From Acanthaster planci (taxonomy: Eukaryota; Echinodermata; Asteroidea; Valvatida; Acanthasteridae), in contig NW_019091390.1 in the NCBI RefSeq assembly GCF_001949145.1, forward strand, positions 600,398-664,397: a DNA stretch of 64,000 nt, written 5' to 3'. The translations under genes and the position numbers were made by a program. The notes under the pieces were generated by a model, which saw nothing but the letters and a program-made list of their open reading frames with translations, was not told the origin of the DNA and ran no database searches. How positions within the stretch are numbered: the first letter of the stretch is position 1; the number at the start of each line of letters is the position of its first letter. Shown in pieces: positions 36,815-51,100 of the stretch.

Positions 36815-39800
36815 CACTTTTAAGCAGCGTAAAATTATGATGAGGACAAATCCCTAAGTCCAGCAGAAGTGTTTTGCTGCCCCCCCCCAAAAAAAATCGA
36901 ATTGCAGTCACACTCTCTCATCCCTTCAGCTTTTGTCAAAAACACCCGTAGTTCTCCAGCTTTTATTTTGAACTGAGGAACTGGAAGATTTGTTATTGAG
37001 CTGTGAGGTTGTCGCACCTGGCCAAGTCCATTGTCATGGGCATGCAGGGTTGTTCAGAAACAGTGGAGTAAAAAAACACACAAGGACCTTGTGGCTGGTT
37101 ATTTCCAGGGTGTGTAACTCAGGCAACAACACTAAGAAACCTCAAGGGTATTATTTGTTTCCTTGTCTGTGTCCCATCCGAAGTTGCACAAGTTCCCATA
37201 CCCGTACTTTTCCAAAGTTTGCTGACCCCAAAGTGTAAACTGTGCTTTGTTGGCCAAAATGAAACCATGCCTAATTCTTGCCAGAAGGAAGCTTTAATAC
37301 AAGGGGCATGTTTTTGATACTTGCCATTCGAAGTATTTGTTTTGTTGATTTTTGTTGTGTGCATGTTGTGTTTATGGGGGTTGATCGTATCTGTAGGTCA
37401 AAGCAAAGTAAATGGGATCCTGGCATAAAAGATTAGTGAAAGAATGTTGTTCCAAGAAAATTGTGGAACATTTCTGGAGTGCATAATTGCAAGTGTGGCC
37501 ATCTGTTGCCATTATTGACAGATGGCAAATACTTGCATATCTGGCTGTAATCCTGTAATTCGAGAGAAGAAAGCCACCAGTGGTGTGTGAAATAGTACAA
37601 TTACAATTGAATTAGTTGACATTTGTCAAGTTGAACCCTGTGTTAGCAGTTTTTGTTCATACGTTGCCGGCTTTACACAATTGCACCCATAGAGATTATA
37701 CAAGGGAAGTTTTTTTCTTTTGGTAGTTTATAAAACCACAAGGTGGTTAAGTTAAGTTGGCTCAAGGCGAAATGCTGGGTGTTACAAGGTTTCTTGTGTT
37801 GTGACCTGCGAGCATTAGGTCTTACCTTGACTCTTGGATAGAATGTGACATTGACTGGAGTCAGTATTAACTTGTTTTAAACCCTTGAAGTCTTTACCAT
37901 GGGTACATTGAATTGTTATTCATACAGTGTAGTTCAACTGTTTTACTGTTCCAGCTTGGAGTATTGCGCAATGTCTGAACTCTGACCTTTTATCATTGTT
38001 GAACTTTTGCTTGACTGCCAAACACTCTCAGGGATCGGTAACCTGGTTACAAATGCTATATTAGGAAACTTTCTCTGAGTGGCTCTGAGTGGCCACATCT
38101 GACCCTGGTGACCAAGGGGTCAGGTGAAACCTTGAATATTGATTAGGAGAGCTGGTAGGTAGGTATGATAAGGTCCTAGTCCAGACAATAACCTGATGAT
38201 TGCACCTACCTATTTACATTGATTGGTTGTACGACTTGCAGTCAGCATTGCACAATAGGTTGTACATGCCATGTTTCACAGTTTTCAGTATCGGACACAT
38301 GCTGAAAGATTTGTGTAGCTGTATGTGTGTGTCTGACACCAGAGAGCTACTCAGGGTGTTGGTCCCCCTACATGTAGTTCTTATGGAAACAAGGGGGTGA
38401 GGAAACTTTAAAGGGGGAAAAATAATGTACATTTACATTTTCAGGTTAGCAAAACTGACCACAATGAAATTCTTCAAAAGTGCGATGTCATTTCTGACTG
38501 TAGCTTTCACAATGAGGAGCTGTTTAGGCAAGTGGTTAAACATGGTCTGTTTACTTAGGGAAGAAAGTTCATGGCGTGTTCATTGTATTCAGCTGGGCTG
38601 AAGCCAACTTCGTCCCTGTCGGTAGTCTGGGCCTATAAGGCTGGATATGACTAGATTTATGCTCACAAAAAGTGGGGCCAAACAACACCTGTAGTATTGG
38701 ATGCTGTGTTGAGAAGAATCAATTTCAAATCCAGTCATAGCATATCTGACAAGCCTCCATGAAACATCCTGAGCATACGTGTAGACATGTTCTTTAGATG
38801 TGTAGATTAGCCTGCCAGTGAGGCAACGACATTGATTGTGTAATGCTCATAACTCCCTAGGGTGTGAGTGGTTTTGTATTGAAAATGGAGGATTAAGCCC
38901 TGTAGGGTGTATCTGAAACGTACGTTAAATTATTTTATGGTCCCTAATTTTTCACTTTCTTTTCAATTTTCTGTGGGTTAACCGATGACATTTTGAGTCA
39001 TTCCCACAAAACAAAATCACCCCATGAAAAGTGATCCTCCGAAGTCTGCTTGCAGCCATTTTTCAAGTGATGACCCTCAACATCTCGGGCACTTAGGACC
39101 ATTTTTCAACCATATTTTTTTTAACCATTCTGCTCTCAGATGAAAGCCCAACTGAGACCCAGGGAGTTGATCTTGGCAACGATTTACACAATCTCACCAT
39201 TTTGGGGGGCCATACAATCTCCTTTTTCAAAATATACTGTGGGGGGAGGGGGGCACTTTTAATGCTAATGAGCCGGCCAGAAATTCTCACTTGAATTAGT
39301 GGACTGCACCCTGTATGGGCTACATATAGCCTCTAGAGGCACTGCATTGTGTGAAACAAGTTTTGCTTGTTATTCATGTGTCTATGAAGTCTTAAAATTT
39401 TGCGGGGTACACTTGTCATATGAGCACAGACGACATGATTCAACTTCCCGATAATGTGCTGTACTGCCACTGTGTTTTATTCCTCCATGGTTGTGTTATT
39501 TCGGTCTTTGTGCATGCTAGAGGATTCTATCTAAATTAAGCACTTTTTGCTCAATACTAACAAGTTTTTAATAGTGTGCATTTGCAACTGGCCCGTTTTT
39601 GGCCCCCAAAATGTAATCTGTAAAAGTGCAAACAATGATGCTGTCTTCAGCATGTGATCCCAGGGAATGAGCATTTCTTTGAAAATAATTATTGCCCTTA
39701 AGAAAAAAAAACTGTAAAATGCGGATGTATGAAGTACCTCAAGGTTAAGTTGGCTTACTCTGCATGGAGCTTTGTACAATGAAGCCTCTTAGGCCCTCGG

Positions 39801-40859
39801 TGAGGGTGACCCACGAACATAAAGTACACCAGGTTGACACATAAGAGTGGAGGTGATCCCCATTCTCTGCTGTACAGTGCAAGTAAGAAACTTTCTCCAC
39901 TTACAGAGGGAGGAGGACCAATCGATGGACTGTCCCACACAGGTTCTTTGAAAAGCAGTGAAGTGATTGTATGCTAATGCCTTCGCGCATGGTTCAACTC
40001 TCTGATGAAGAAAGTAGGAAAACAAGTTTGTGTACTGGACCAGAAGCCTCCGACACAGCTGGGCCACACTGTTATAAGTTTAGGGATTGACTTTCAGGGA
40101 CCAACAACTGCAACTTCATCAAGGGTGTACAAGTTAAAAGTAAACATCTGTGGGTTTGATTATAGGGAGGGCCAGAGGCAAATTCTTTGATGTAGTATGC
40201 CACTTATTTTGCCCCTAAGTTTACAAAAGTATTTCTTGTAATAATTTTTGGACTTGTTCTATGTTAATTGGCGGATTGAAAGTCAGACAAGTTTTCTGTG
40301 CTTTGGCTCAATTAGCCTGTAGGCTTGTCATCGATTATTGGCTGTCGTTAATTATTGGCAGAACTGCAGGTCATACATGGAGTTTGTCAGATTCAGCTGT
40401 AAGCCGCTCAGATTACAGAGCTACTCACATGTCTGTGTTTTAAACTCAAAAAGGTAACTGGAAACTCAAATGTCGACCTGAAACTCAATTATGTCAACTT
40501 GAAACTCAACCAAGAAACCTCTAGGATATGCAAATACATGTATCTAATTAATTGAAGCAGGCTAGAATGAGGATTGAAAAGGTAGGATCAGGTAGGTAAT
40601 CGGATTAATCCTCTCCAGAGTCCAGACTATCCTGGGAATTTCCCTCCTGAGATGAGATTAGTGGTGATTATAAGGTTTAGCATGTGAAGAAGTGTGGAGG
40701 GAGCCCAAGCTTGGAAATGACAAATCTCAAAGCTGGAACAAAGTGGAAGATTTCTTTGCACCGTTCAGTGGTTACTCAAAGTTTTCTGTACAAAATGGAT
40801 AGCATTAAAGTTATTTACACAAAAAGAGTTGTGACTTGGGTCCGGAGCATATCATAAGT
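36815..40859. other. Intergenic, nothing recognised
   Basis: About 4 kb of AT-rich DNA with a poly-C/poly-A junction at 36880-36897 and scattered short open frames. None has coding-like composition together with splice signals, and no family is recognised. I see nothing that supports a gene. Confidence 0.5.
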
Positions 40860-41545
40860 GTGATGCCTCATAGGTCAGGTGCCTCAAGTCCAAGGCCTCA
40901 TAAATCCGACAGTTGGACCAATTAATGAAGTGTTGGACTTAATATGAGGTGTCAGTGCGATTGACTGTGAAACATGGAGGAGTGCGTGATGCGCCACCTG
41001 CGAGCGAGATTCAACTTTGTTCCCGACTCGAGCCCACGATACTGACCCTGTTAGGAAAACTAAATCAAGCAGACTAACTGCTCAGTTTGTACACTGGTCC
41101 AGTATTGGTTAATCCAAAATACCACTGTGTAAAAATGATGTATGATACTTCCCTAAATGTAAAAGGCATTTTTTCGACTGTAATACTTTTGAAACCTTAA
41201 AAATGTTTGTATGTGTCATAAATAGTACACCATACTTGCACCGGGAACCAGTCTTGTTCCTAGCACTGTCTTCATACGCTCGTAACGAGCGTCAAATGTC
41301 GGACTTTCAAGGCGTCAGATTTTTTGAGGCATTGGATGTATGCCATGGCCGAAAAAAACCGTTGGAACTTTTAAACGCATTTGTCGGACCAATGAGGCAT
41401 TGGACCTATGAGGCGTCAGAATTATGAGGCGTAGGTCTTAAGAGGCATCGGATCTATGAGGTACCATACTTACGGACTTTTTAAAACAATTTTTTTTTTT
41501 ACTTGTGAGGCATCAGAATTACGAGGCCTCGGACTTACAAGCTGA
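40860..41545. repeat. Degenerate GAGGC..GGACTTA repeat tract
   Basis: Variants of a unit near TGAGGCRTCGGACTTA, roughly 16-20 bp, occur repeatedly at 40862-40955 and 41290-41545. An unrelated segment of about 330 bp lies between the two clusters. It looks like a decayed minisatellite or the internal repeat of an unknown element. Confidence 0.6.
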
Positions 41546-41827
41546 CCCCCTTTGGTCAAGGTGGCATTAGTTTTTTAAAAAATACAGACCCAGGCCTGTG
41601 ACTTGCAGTACTTTCCAAACCTGAATTCGATGGTGCTCATTTAATTATTTATCCTTGTGAGAAAAGTGGCTGAGAACAAGAAGGGAACAGATATTGGACA
41701 CTCGTGTATGCGCTGTCTTTTCAGTCTTTATAACAATGACTTTGTTACAATTTCTTGCAATATTCTCCCGAGCAACTTTTCATTTCTTTTTTCCCTATTT
41801 TACTTCTCCAAGCATACAGCTACCAGT

Positions 41828-41959
41828 ATGGCTTGTTCTGGGGGATGCATAGATTCATGCAGTACCGCCACCGAGGGAACAAACAACAGCTCGCTGAGAC
41901 CTTCTGTCGGAGAGGTTTCCTTGGAGAAGTTTGCTTCAGTGCTTAAGCAGAATGGTTGA
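41828..41959 (+). other. Weak candidate coding segment (43 codons)
   Basis: An ATG in good context (A at -3, G at +4) follows a pyrimidine-rich tract and possible AG acceptors at about 41812-41820. Two overlapping frames stay open for 40-60 codons. One of them, containing YQYGLFWGMHRFMQYRHRGN, has mostly C/G-ending codons as a real exon would. No family is recognised, no consensus donor follows, and no partner exon was found. I list it only as a candidate. Confidence 0.15.
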
Positions 41960-44550
41960 GGGAAGGCCAGGGACTTGGAACCAAAATGCTCCAAGAGGGA
42001 TTATAAGCCTGCATCAAGGGTCTGAGGTCTGGTCGATTGGATGTCTGTGGTCTGTGATTGGGCAGGTAGAGGAATTGAGGATGAAGACGGCCATGTGTGC
42101 CAGGAAGACTGATTCGTTTTCCATCTTGCCATGACGGAGGAATCTACAGGCATTTTTCTTGAGGAGATCCCAGCTCTGTGGAGAGATGTGATTTTTGCCG
42201 TACTAGGGCCGGCCGGCCGTGTGATATTGCTGGGTGCTGGAATGCGTCAGTAGCAGTTATCATCATACTTCAGCATTACTGCCACCCTTGCTGGTCATGC
42301 TGCGGTGGTCACTATGAGGTCTGTCAGGATATTTATACAGTGCTTCTGTGCATCTTCCACTGTGACGCACAGTGGATGTGCATCAGCGATGTTTATTTAC
42401 CTACCTCCCATGGAATGGGCGACCAGTGGGATTTAGATGTCAAAATTGTCTGAGCTGCACTCTTTTTTTTTTTACCTTCAATGGCTGCGCATGATCACAA
42501 CACCACTCCTGAGCATGTAAACCCGCCAAGGTCGTGCATGTAAGCACCTGATGAGAACACAGTCTGGGTGGCAGGAACACGAAGGAATAGAAATAACCCA
42601 GGTGATCATGCAATTTTCATTGCACCTGACTCTCCTTAAACCTCCTTATGCCGTAAGGGTAACAGAGAGACGTCCTTCCAAACAAATGGGTTAGTCCGTC
42701 TTGTTGCCGAGTTTTCTGGGTAAAATTGCTGTGCTGAGTATGTATTGCCACGGCAGTCAGGTTCTGCCGAGTGTTCCCCTCAACCTTCTCCCATCTCCCC
42801 CAAATCGTTTTCTGACAATATCGTTTTTCTGAGAATGAACTTGAAAGAAAGACAGTAAATGCCGTGTTTCTTTCTCGCCAGAATCTCACGGAACAAAAAA
42901 TGTGTTAAAAACCAAGGTTTTATTAAAATTTTGCAACATTGCTGGACACTCCTCCATTTCCAGTACTTGATTTCAAACTGCAACCAGGAAATTTACAAGC
43001 AAATGACACAGTTTGGGAGATGGAAAACTATCTGAGTGTATTATGACAGATGCTTGATATCTTAATTCACACAGAGTCATTCGTGATCAAGTGATAACAA
43101 AACCGCTGACGAAGCACACAAAATTGAGGCTGGGGTTTGGTTGTTGAAAAAAAAGAGCAAATAACAGATTAACGATAATGGCATTTGTGTTTGTTCTTAT
43201 TCAGCGATTTGTCCATGAAAGTAACGATGTCTCCAAATCAATGCTTAGATATTATCAGCTATGTCAGCCATGGCCGGTAAGAGGTCGGTCACATCTGCTG
43301 ATTTCTTTGTCTCGAAACAGGTGCACCGAAAATTCCATCATCAGAGAGAGTTGATATCGATGAAAGCATACAGAGTAAAGCGATTGGTCCCCCAATTTAT
43401 TTGTATCGGGACTAGGGGAATCTCAGATATAAATTTAATTCATTTAGGTCAATGAACAAGTGGAAATCATTTGCACATGTTCACACCTTTCTAACAGTGA
43501 GCTATAATGAATGGAATGCTGAATGTCATATTTACGCTCAACTGCAGAGTAAGTAAGCACATGTGTAGAGACATTGCCACAGCTCCCAACTTTTACTTCA
43601 ATATTTATTTTAGTTTTGACAGATATTCGCACCATGTATTTTTCCTTTAAAATGTAACTGGTTTGGTTGTCAGGCTTCAGACATGAATCATGCTTGAATG
43701 TTGAAGGGAGTAAGTTGAACGAATGGAACTGCAACATTGTATAAGCCGTTCAGGGCTCTGGATATCGTATCAGCTGGCTCCAAACTTTTGTCTGCCCCAG
43801 GGTCCATGGACTCCACCTGATCATGTCAGCAGCCAGAGTTTATCAGTGGGCAAATAACAATTGTGGTTTTTGTGGTTAACCCAAAGGTGATGATCAAACA
43901 AAAGCTTGCAGGTTTTGAAAAGTCAATAGGTGGACAACTGGCTTGCAATTGATACAGCATTAATTACATCACTTTCAGGTGCCAGACAACAATCCATGTG
44001 AGGTGGAAATACCTGCCAATGGAGAATTTGTTTGTACTTACTTCCATACGCACAGTATGCTGCTCAAAAAAAGTTAAGTTTACTGCTGAAAATGTGCATT
44101 TGATGTTTTGAAACATTCCAATGAGAACACCATCTAGACAAACAAAAAATGAAAGAACTAGACCCCACTCATTGCTTGGAAAAAATTAACAAGTAAAAGT
44201 TCACTTTTTTGAGTAGAGTAATTCTGGTTTTACCATGCACTGTATGAATTATAGAGTTAAAGTGAACTTAGCAACCTGTGCATATTTGGCATGCCCAGAT
44301 TTCTGGATATGGATAAGGTGAATTTCAAGTTTAAAAATGCACACTTCAACTTGATATGATTGAAAGAGATTAATCCCAATTGACAGGTGTTTTTTTGTCC
44401 TAGAGTATGCAATTCTGAAAAGTAAGGTGATGGCAGGACATGGCCAGCTGAATCTGCTAGACGAAAAGTTTGGAAATTGGAGGTCATCACATTAATTTTT
44501 GTTTAAGTTAAGCCTTGTCCATATCATTCAAGTTGGTGAGCATTTCCCTT
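41960..44550. other. Intergenic, nothing recognised
   Basis: Mixed-composition DNA with short open frames on both strands. None combines splice signals with a recognisable product. No repeat family was identified. Confidence 0.45.
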
Positions 44551-44610
44551 TAACCCTAACCCTCCTCAGTCCTCCAACAGGTGAAGGATTGAGGAGGGTT
44601 AGGGTTAATC
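44551..44610. repeat. 60-bp palindrome with AACCCTAACCCTCCTCA arms
   Basis: The left arm TTAACCCTAACCCTCCTCAG faces its reverse complement across a short centre, and both outer ends are TTAA. Related arms occur at 59605-59680 and 59840-59965, so this looks like a tiny foldback element rather than telomeric DNA. Confidence 0.65.
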
Positions 44611-47600
44611 AGTAGGGCATCATAGGAGATTCCTTCTTCATTCAGTGGTGACCTGCCAAGGAGCAAGCTGTAAATCCAAGCTTCCTGGGCTTGAAGATGC
44701 CTGCCCAATGCCCAGGCACACTTAAAATACACTGTCTGAATAAATACATGTACTGGACAGCCGTCAACAAAGAGCATTACCTCGTCCCGCACCGGAATTT
44801 AGTGAACTCGTCTAAATCACAACTGGGACCAGTGGGATTGCGATGAAAAGTTTGTTGAACTTGTCATGTACAAAGTATGTGATACATTTTTTTGCACCAG
44901 TTCTGGCTGGGTAGCGACACATGCACCTTGAGTTCAATAAAAAGTTATGATGAGAATCAGATGACGCACAACAAATTGATTGTAAGATAAGTTTTTATGC
45001 CCAATCTGCAGTACACGTTGTGCCAAAGATGTAAAAATCATTAATGCAGCATAATACACTGTGTATGGTCATAATTGAATGTACACTTGCATTCCAATCC
45101 CATATACATTACAGGATTAGGATCACTTCTGAGATCCCAGGAATGAATCTTTCTAGGTTTCTTCTGAGATTTCTTTCCCATATACATGTAGGTATGAAAC
45201 TCTGTAAACAGGAAACATTGGTACTGTGGACTTTAAGTGCACGAAGTGGACAGAAGGCGTGATATTCCCGCATGTACAAAATCCATGCCCAGGTTTATAG
45301 TCGGAGATCAACGACTTCCCAGCTTCCATCTAGGGCAATTTGCCAGTTTCTGCAGCCAGCTGTTTGCCAGTGAGCACCAGGGGCATGGCATGGTGTCAAG
45401 GTTGCCAGCACTGGCAGAGAGGGAAGCAAACTTTTCGATGAATGCCGGCATACACAATGCCAGCGCACAGGTCGGGAAAGGCCAGCACTGACTAATGTTT
45501 GCCAACAGGACAGAGATATTGTGCAACATTATCTATCCAGGCACAGATGCTGTGTCAAAAATGTCTAGTGAAATTTTTCCTCGATCTAATCATGCTTCCT
45601 TCCTTAATGATCTCATGAAATGTGACACATTCGGGTACTATTTTGCACAATGTTCTCCAGGAAATTCTCAATAATTAATTAGCGTCACTTATGTTGCATT
45701 CAGTTCCAAATGAGAAAGTGAACTGTTTCTATATCTCTGTGCAACTTTGAATGGGTAAACTCGGAGCTTTCTCGTGTTTTAGTACCTACATGTATAAAAT
45801 ATGTAAGTGCCAGCTTAAATTCAAGAAAACTCTTCAGACAACTGGACTGGGTGGTCCTTGGCATCACTTGTACATGTGTCAGTTTTCCGAATGGAAATGA
45901 AACTGCTGTGTGGAATTTTTACAGTGTTTTATAATGGACAGAAAGTTCATCAGGTGCCTTACTCCAAAAAGAGTCTGTGGTGTGAATTTTACCAAGGAAT
46001 GCATGTCTATATCACCTTTGCTCATAAATATGCAGATTCACATTAGCATACAAATGAAACGACATCAAAATATCACTAAAATGGCACAATGAAGAACAGG
46101 TTGAACGAGAAACAAACAAGTATTTACCAGAACTGCATTGAATAGCATTCCATGTCATGGGCCCTTAAGATTGTACGTCACTAGATTGTTATCGAGATGA
46201 TAATTGTCTTGTCGTGTGTTGAGCAACACTTGTTTTTCATGTACACATGTGCTAGTATCATTAGAAATGTCAAATTCCAATACAAGTATGTAGATCTCGT
46301 TACTATCTATAATACTGAGGAAAAACAACTTCAGCTCACTCCAAAGGTTTAAAGTCGTTATGGCAGTGCGATTGTCTATTGGGGGGGGGGTTGAGGTGTC
46401 GCTGATTAATAAAAGGGTTCGACTTTAGGGCCATTGTTTCCTTCTGCACAAATCTGGGGCCTGATAGGGATGATGACATTGTGAGGAATCTTGAAAACAG
46501 CGGTGCCGAAAACATCACATCGTTAAAACATTACATTGCAAATATTCAAGCACAGATGATCTTCCTGTTCCAGTTGCACCGTTTTGTACTGGCATTGTTC
46601 AAGGGTTTTCCAGGGTTATTGATCAAGGCCATGGAGGAAGGACATTTTACCAGGCAATGCCTGTGCTGGTTTCAATATGGAACATGGTAAACATGTACCA
46701 TTAGTCCAGTCTTGCTTGTGCATTTGCAGAAGGAATTTTTTCCCCTGTGGTTACTGTCTGCTATGCCGATTTGTCCTGGTGTCCATGATTGGAATGATAT
46801 CAGTGATCTGCTTTTGAATTCAGTTTTTGTTTTCAAATCTTAAGCCCTCTCTTTTAGACCCAGGGGGCCATTTAAAAAAGCGGCGATGAAATTTGCTTAG
46901 CAAAAAGACATTTCCTCAATAAAATCTGCTTAACTACCCAAATACCATTAATTGCATAAATGAGTGACTGGTTCCCGTCTGACCTTTTGCTTGTGTACCT
47001 AATAAACATGCTAAGCAGTTTAAATGAACTTTGACCCAAGCTGCACAAGACAGTACCCATGTTATTCACCTGTCTCCAAGAAGTTATGTCTAGATTGGAA
47101 CTGACCAATCAGAAAGTGGAGGAACACCTTGAATCAACTTCAGGCCTTATGTTTTGCTGTTAACTTAAGAAACCGCCCCTGTTCCCACTTCACTTTCAAG
47201 AATATCCAGTAATTTCTGCAGCTTAAATCAACAACACCCCCCTGCGGTGGTTTTTCTATCACCAGTATGATGCAACCTCATTGCATAACACAGTGACCCT
47301 GGAAACAATGCCATTCCTTCTGCTAACAACTGTTTGATCAAAGGTTCACTCTCCAAGACTGCTACGTGACTTGCAGGGATAATCAAGGTGAGACAATCAA
47401 GCCTCGATCTGTCTTGCATACAGCCAGCGAGGTATATTCCCCCGCTAGGACAAATTCAGCCCGGCGGTGCAATCAGTACTTCCCTATCAGCGATCTTTAC
47501 CAAGGGCTATAAGAGAATCGGGTGATCGTGTCGCCTTTGCTCCTGGCAGAGATTAATAACGCTCTTGCTGAAACAGCTGACCAACCAAATTCCATTTTGG

Positions 47601-47660
47601 ACCATTGGCTGATAGCATGCCATTGTCAAACCGCAGATGCGCTTGGCCTCATTACACTTG
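44611..47660. other. Intergenic, nothing recognised
   Basis: No gene, RNA or clear repeat is visible. A 10-bp G run lies at about 46380. Open frames here are short and without family resemblance. Confidence 0.45.
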
Positions 47661-47664
47661 TGAC

Positions 47665-48137
47665 TGTGCTGAATAATCGAATATTTGATCGATTGTCCAA
47701 TATTCAAATATTAGTTTTCGAGTTTGAATATTTGAATGCAAAATTCATAAAATTAAGGGAAAGTTTGTTTTGTTTTAAATGAGAAACATTGCACCATGAA
47801 GGCTTGTTTCAAGCAGATTCAAATGAAAAGCGTCAGAAATCTTAATGATTTTAAAAGTAAATTATTCATTAAACAATTAAAAAGGAATAGAAATTTTCAA
47901 CAGGGCTATATGTCTTGTTCATCTCTTAAATCTTGCTAAATCGTGGCTGGAAACACTTCTGTGAGAACCTATTATATTGATCATAATGTATAAATATGCG
48001 TTTTAATGCAACTGATGTTGTATATGGTTTGTTCATCAACAATCTGCCGGTGGGTACGACCGAAAATATTCGGATATTCGATCAGATTGAAGGTTGAATA
48101 TTTGAATAGTGAATTATTCGAATTGACTTGGCCCTAG
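47665..48137. mobile_element. Probable non-autonomous element with GAATATTCGAAT-type ends
   Basis: Clusters of GAATAATCGAATATTTG and TTCAAATATT words at 47669-47740 are mirrored by GAATATTTGAATAGTGAATTATTC at 48090-48122. The ends are AT-rich and inverted, about 470 bp apart, with AT-rich non-coding DNA between. The exact ends and target duplication are unclear. Confidence 0.45.
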
Positions 48138-51100
48138 TCTAACTTGATATTAGAAGGACTAAGAGTGAATGTTGTAGCTTTTTTTTGCGAAAACTGTGGC
48201 AGTAATGTCACCTGATCCCTGTCAGTAACCCCCATGCCAAATTCTGATCAAGGCGACCATGAAGTCTCTCCATTATTGACATCTCCAAGCAACAGTTTTG
48301 ATATTTTTTTCAGCATTTACTTATTTTGTAGTAGTCATTCCCCAGTGAACTATACAAAATGTTCACGAAAAAACATTCCATAAAAATCCTGTCTTCTATC
48401 ATGGATTACCATAATTTTCAAAATCAAAAGGGTATGGAGTATGACCCTGTCCCTCTAATCTAAGCGAATCCAATCTTCCGCTGATTTTCTTCATGACTTC
48501 AGAAGAGATTGCAAGTGGTTTGGAAGAACAACTGCCTTTAACTGACAGCCAATCAGTTTAAATACTGAATCCTGTACACATAGGCCTATAATTATGGATC
48601 ATGAGTAACGATCAGTCCACTGGTAGTCCGCCGAGACGCCATGCGAAGGAGGGCCAATTCCTAGACTTGTCAAATACACATACAGTGATGTTGATCACTA
48701 AAGCTAAACACAGTCACTCTTGGTCTTTGCCCAAGGCATTACTTCTTGATATTTGTCACCCGCGGACAAATCCGCACTGCAGCACCAACAAAGGGTTCAA
48801 TGTACAGGATGATGGGCTTATTGTACAGTTGAGGAATCGATCAAAATGAATGTTCATTTTTCCACAAGGGAAGGAAAGGAGGAAAGTAAAAAGAAAAGCA
48901 CAGGAGCCTTGGAACCAAGACTACATGTAAGTTAGACCTGGCTTATAGGCACGGGTGGTTACCACCTAAATGCTGCTGGCTTTCCTGGGCCCACGACTGG
49001 ACTACCAACAGCACAGGTTGCCAACCATGCACCATTCATTGACAGTTATGTTGGAATGGAAGAACCCCAAAAATCACAACACTCGGTGCAGTTCTAAATT
49101 CTGATATCCCTCTTGAAAAATTTGTGGCTGTGAAACCGAGGTCAGGTCTAGTTCAAATTACTTTGGAGTTTTAATGGGTCGCCTAATAGGATCCCATAGG
49201 TAATAAAAACTTGTCTCTCTTTCAAAAGGTTTAACATCTACTCCTCTTGAACAAATCCAAAGGTTTTAGGAGATTCAGAGCCCTACTTTTCAACCGTCCC
49301 GTCCATAGGTGTCTAGACACCAGATGACTGCCGCTTTGTCTGCGCTGAGCCATCGAGTGGGAGAAACTCGAATGTTGCATGGAAACAAGGGACTATCTTA
49401 GGAATAAGAAAAGTGTTATCAGAAAGCACACATGTAATCCGGATAAATGCAAGTAGATTTTGAATGAAACTGTAGACATTGCAGTGGGTACTGACACAAA
49501 AAAAACCTGAGAAAACATTTTTGATAAAATTATCGGTTGACTTCTGAGTAAGAATCAAATGTCGGGTTCAGATTAAATTTTATGTACAGGGAAATAAGAT
49601 TTTCCAAATCTTTGCTATATAAATGAAAAGAAATTGCTTACAAGGATTTACCATGGAAGTTTATAAAAGATTGGACCCGCATTCAAATGTCTTAACCTGT
49701 GACTAAATTAGGTTAATTTTATTTCTTTGTGCAATTTCAATTTACATATTTAATATTATTTACAAACTGTGATATAAAAATAAACGGAACAAGGTGAGTT
49801 AAAAATGTGCTCTACACCATATGGCAGTGATGCTCCATGCTAATTTACTCTGATCACTGACATTACAAACGAACATTATGTAGACGAATTCTATGTTCTC
49901 CAAATGTGGTGTCGACACTGCCCCATCATAGCAAAACAAAACAATGAAAACAAAAATTGGCAAATACGACAGATAAATTTCTCGGGGGAAAAATAGACCA
50001 CGCAAAATTCTGCAGTTTCCAAAACATCCCAACTTTGCTTTGAAGAAAAGGACACTTTGTAACCTGCAGAGATACAAATCTGAATGAAAGAGCTCTTATT
50101 TCAATTTAAGTATTCACCTGCTTGCTAAGGGAAATAAAACCGACACAATGGGTAGAAACACGGTCAAGTAGTGAAGCATTGTATGTAGATTTACTCTTTA
50201 TAACTGATTAAACTATGGCACGGTGAAAGAAGGTCTTTCACTTTGCAAAACAATGGAGAGAAAATGGCGAAAAGTTTATTTCGGTGCTGGGCCACTTCTT
50301 TGTTCGCTGACCTTGGAGTGAAAATGTCCACCTGCAAGGGATGGCATGAGCTTTGTTTGTACAGCTGGTCCAGTGGACTAGCGCCCTCTGTTGGCCAAAG
50401 TCAACTTACTTGGAGGGGAGAACTTCATAGAGAATGTAATATTAAGCTTTCAATACCCCTCTGACCGTCCCATGTTCTTCCCAATGCACACAGGAGCCAA
50501 CCCAGTGGTGCTTTCCTTGGGGCTTAATGTCTCCCGTGCGTGTACCTCCAACCCTCCTTCAAGCACGTCAGAGATACAAGTGCTATGGGTTGCCTGCACA
50601 CACTGGTAGATTTGGCAACAAGACACCATTCAAGACACCAGCAGGCGATAAGACGATGGCAGTGCCACTGAAAGTCATCGGAGCACAGGAATTTTTACCC
50701 GTTGCAATTATAAATCTGGCACTCCCGTGATTGCCCTGATTCTGGCAGAGTGTAACTCTGCTCCCACTGATTTTAGAGTCCAACATCCTAAACACCCAAC
50801 CACAGCAAAACTACCTTTGTGGGTTTGCCTGTCCATCATCTTTCAAGTTCACTGAGCGTTGGCGAAAACGGACCAAGAATTGTAAAAATAAAAAAATGGC
50901 ACTTCCAATGAAGCATCAGCTCTGTTTATCACAATAAGCAGGAAAAACGATTACCCGATCACCAGGCATAATGTTCACTTCACCTATCTGACACTGGTCA
51001 CCAAAGCTACAAAAAAGGTCCCAGCTGCAATCCTGAAACATGTGTTTTTTTTGGTGCAGACTCCCTCGGTTGACGCGAAAGGAAGCTTGGTTTGGTATGA

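Noticed and set aside
44551-44610. Interstitial telomere repeat
   Set aside because: Only two CCCTAA-type units per arm, in a palindrome with conserved non-telomeric sequence. A foldback element explains it better.
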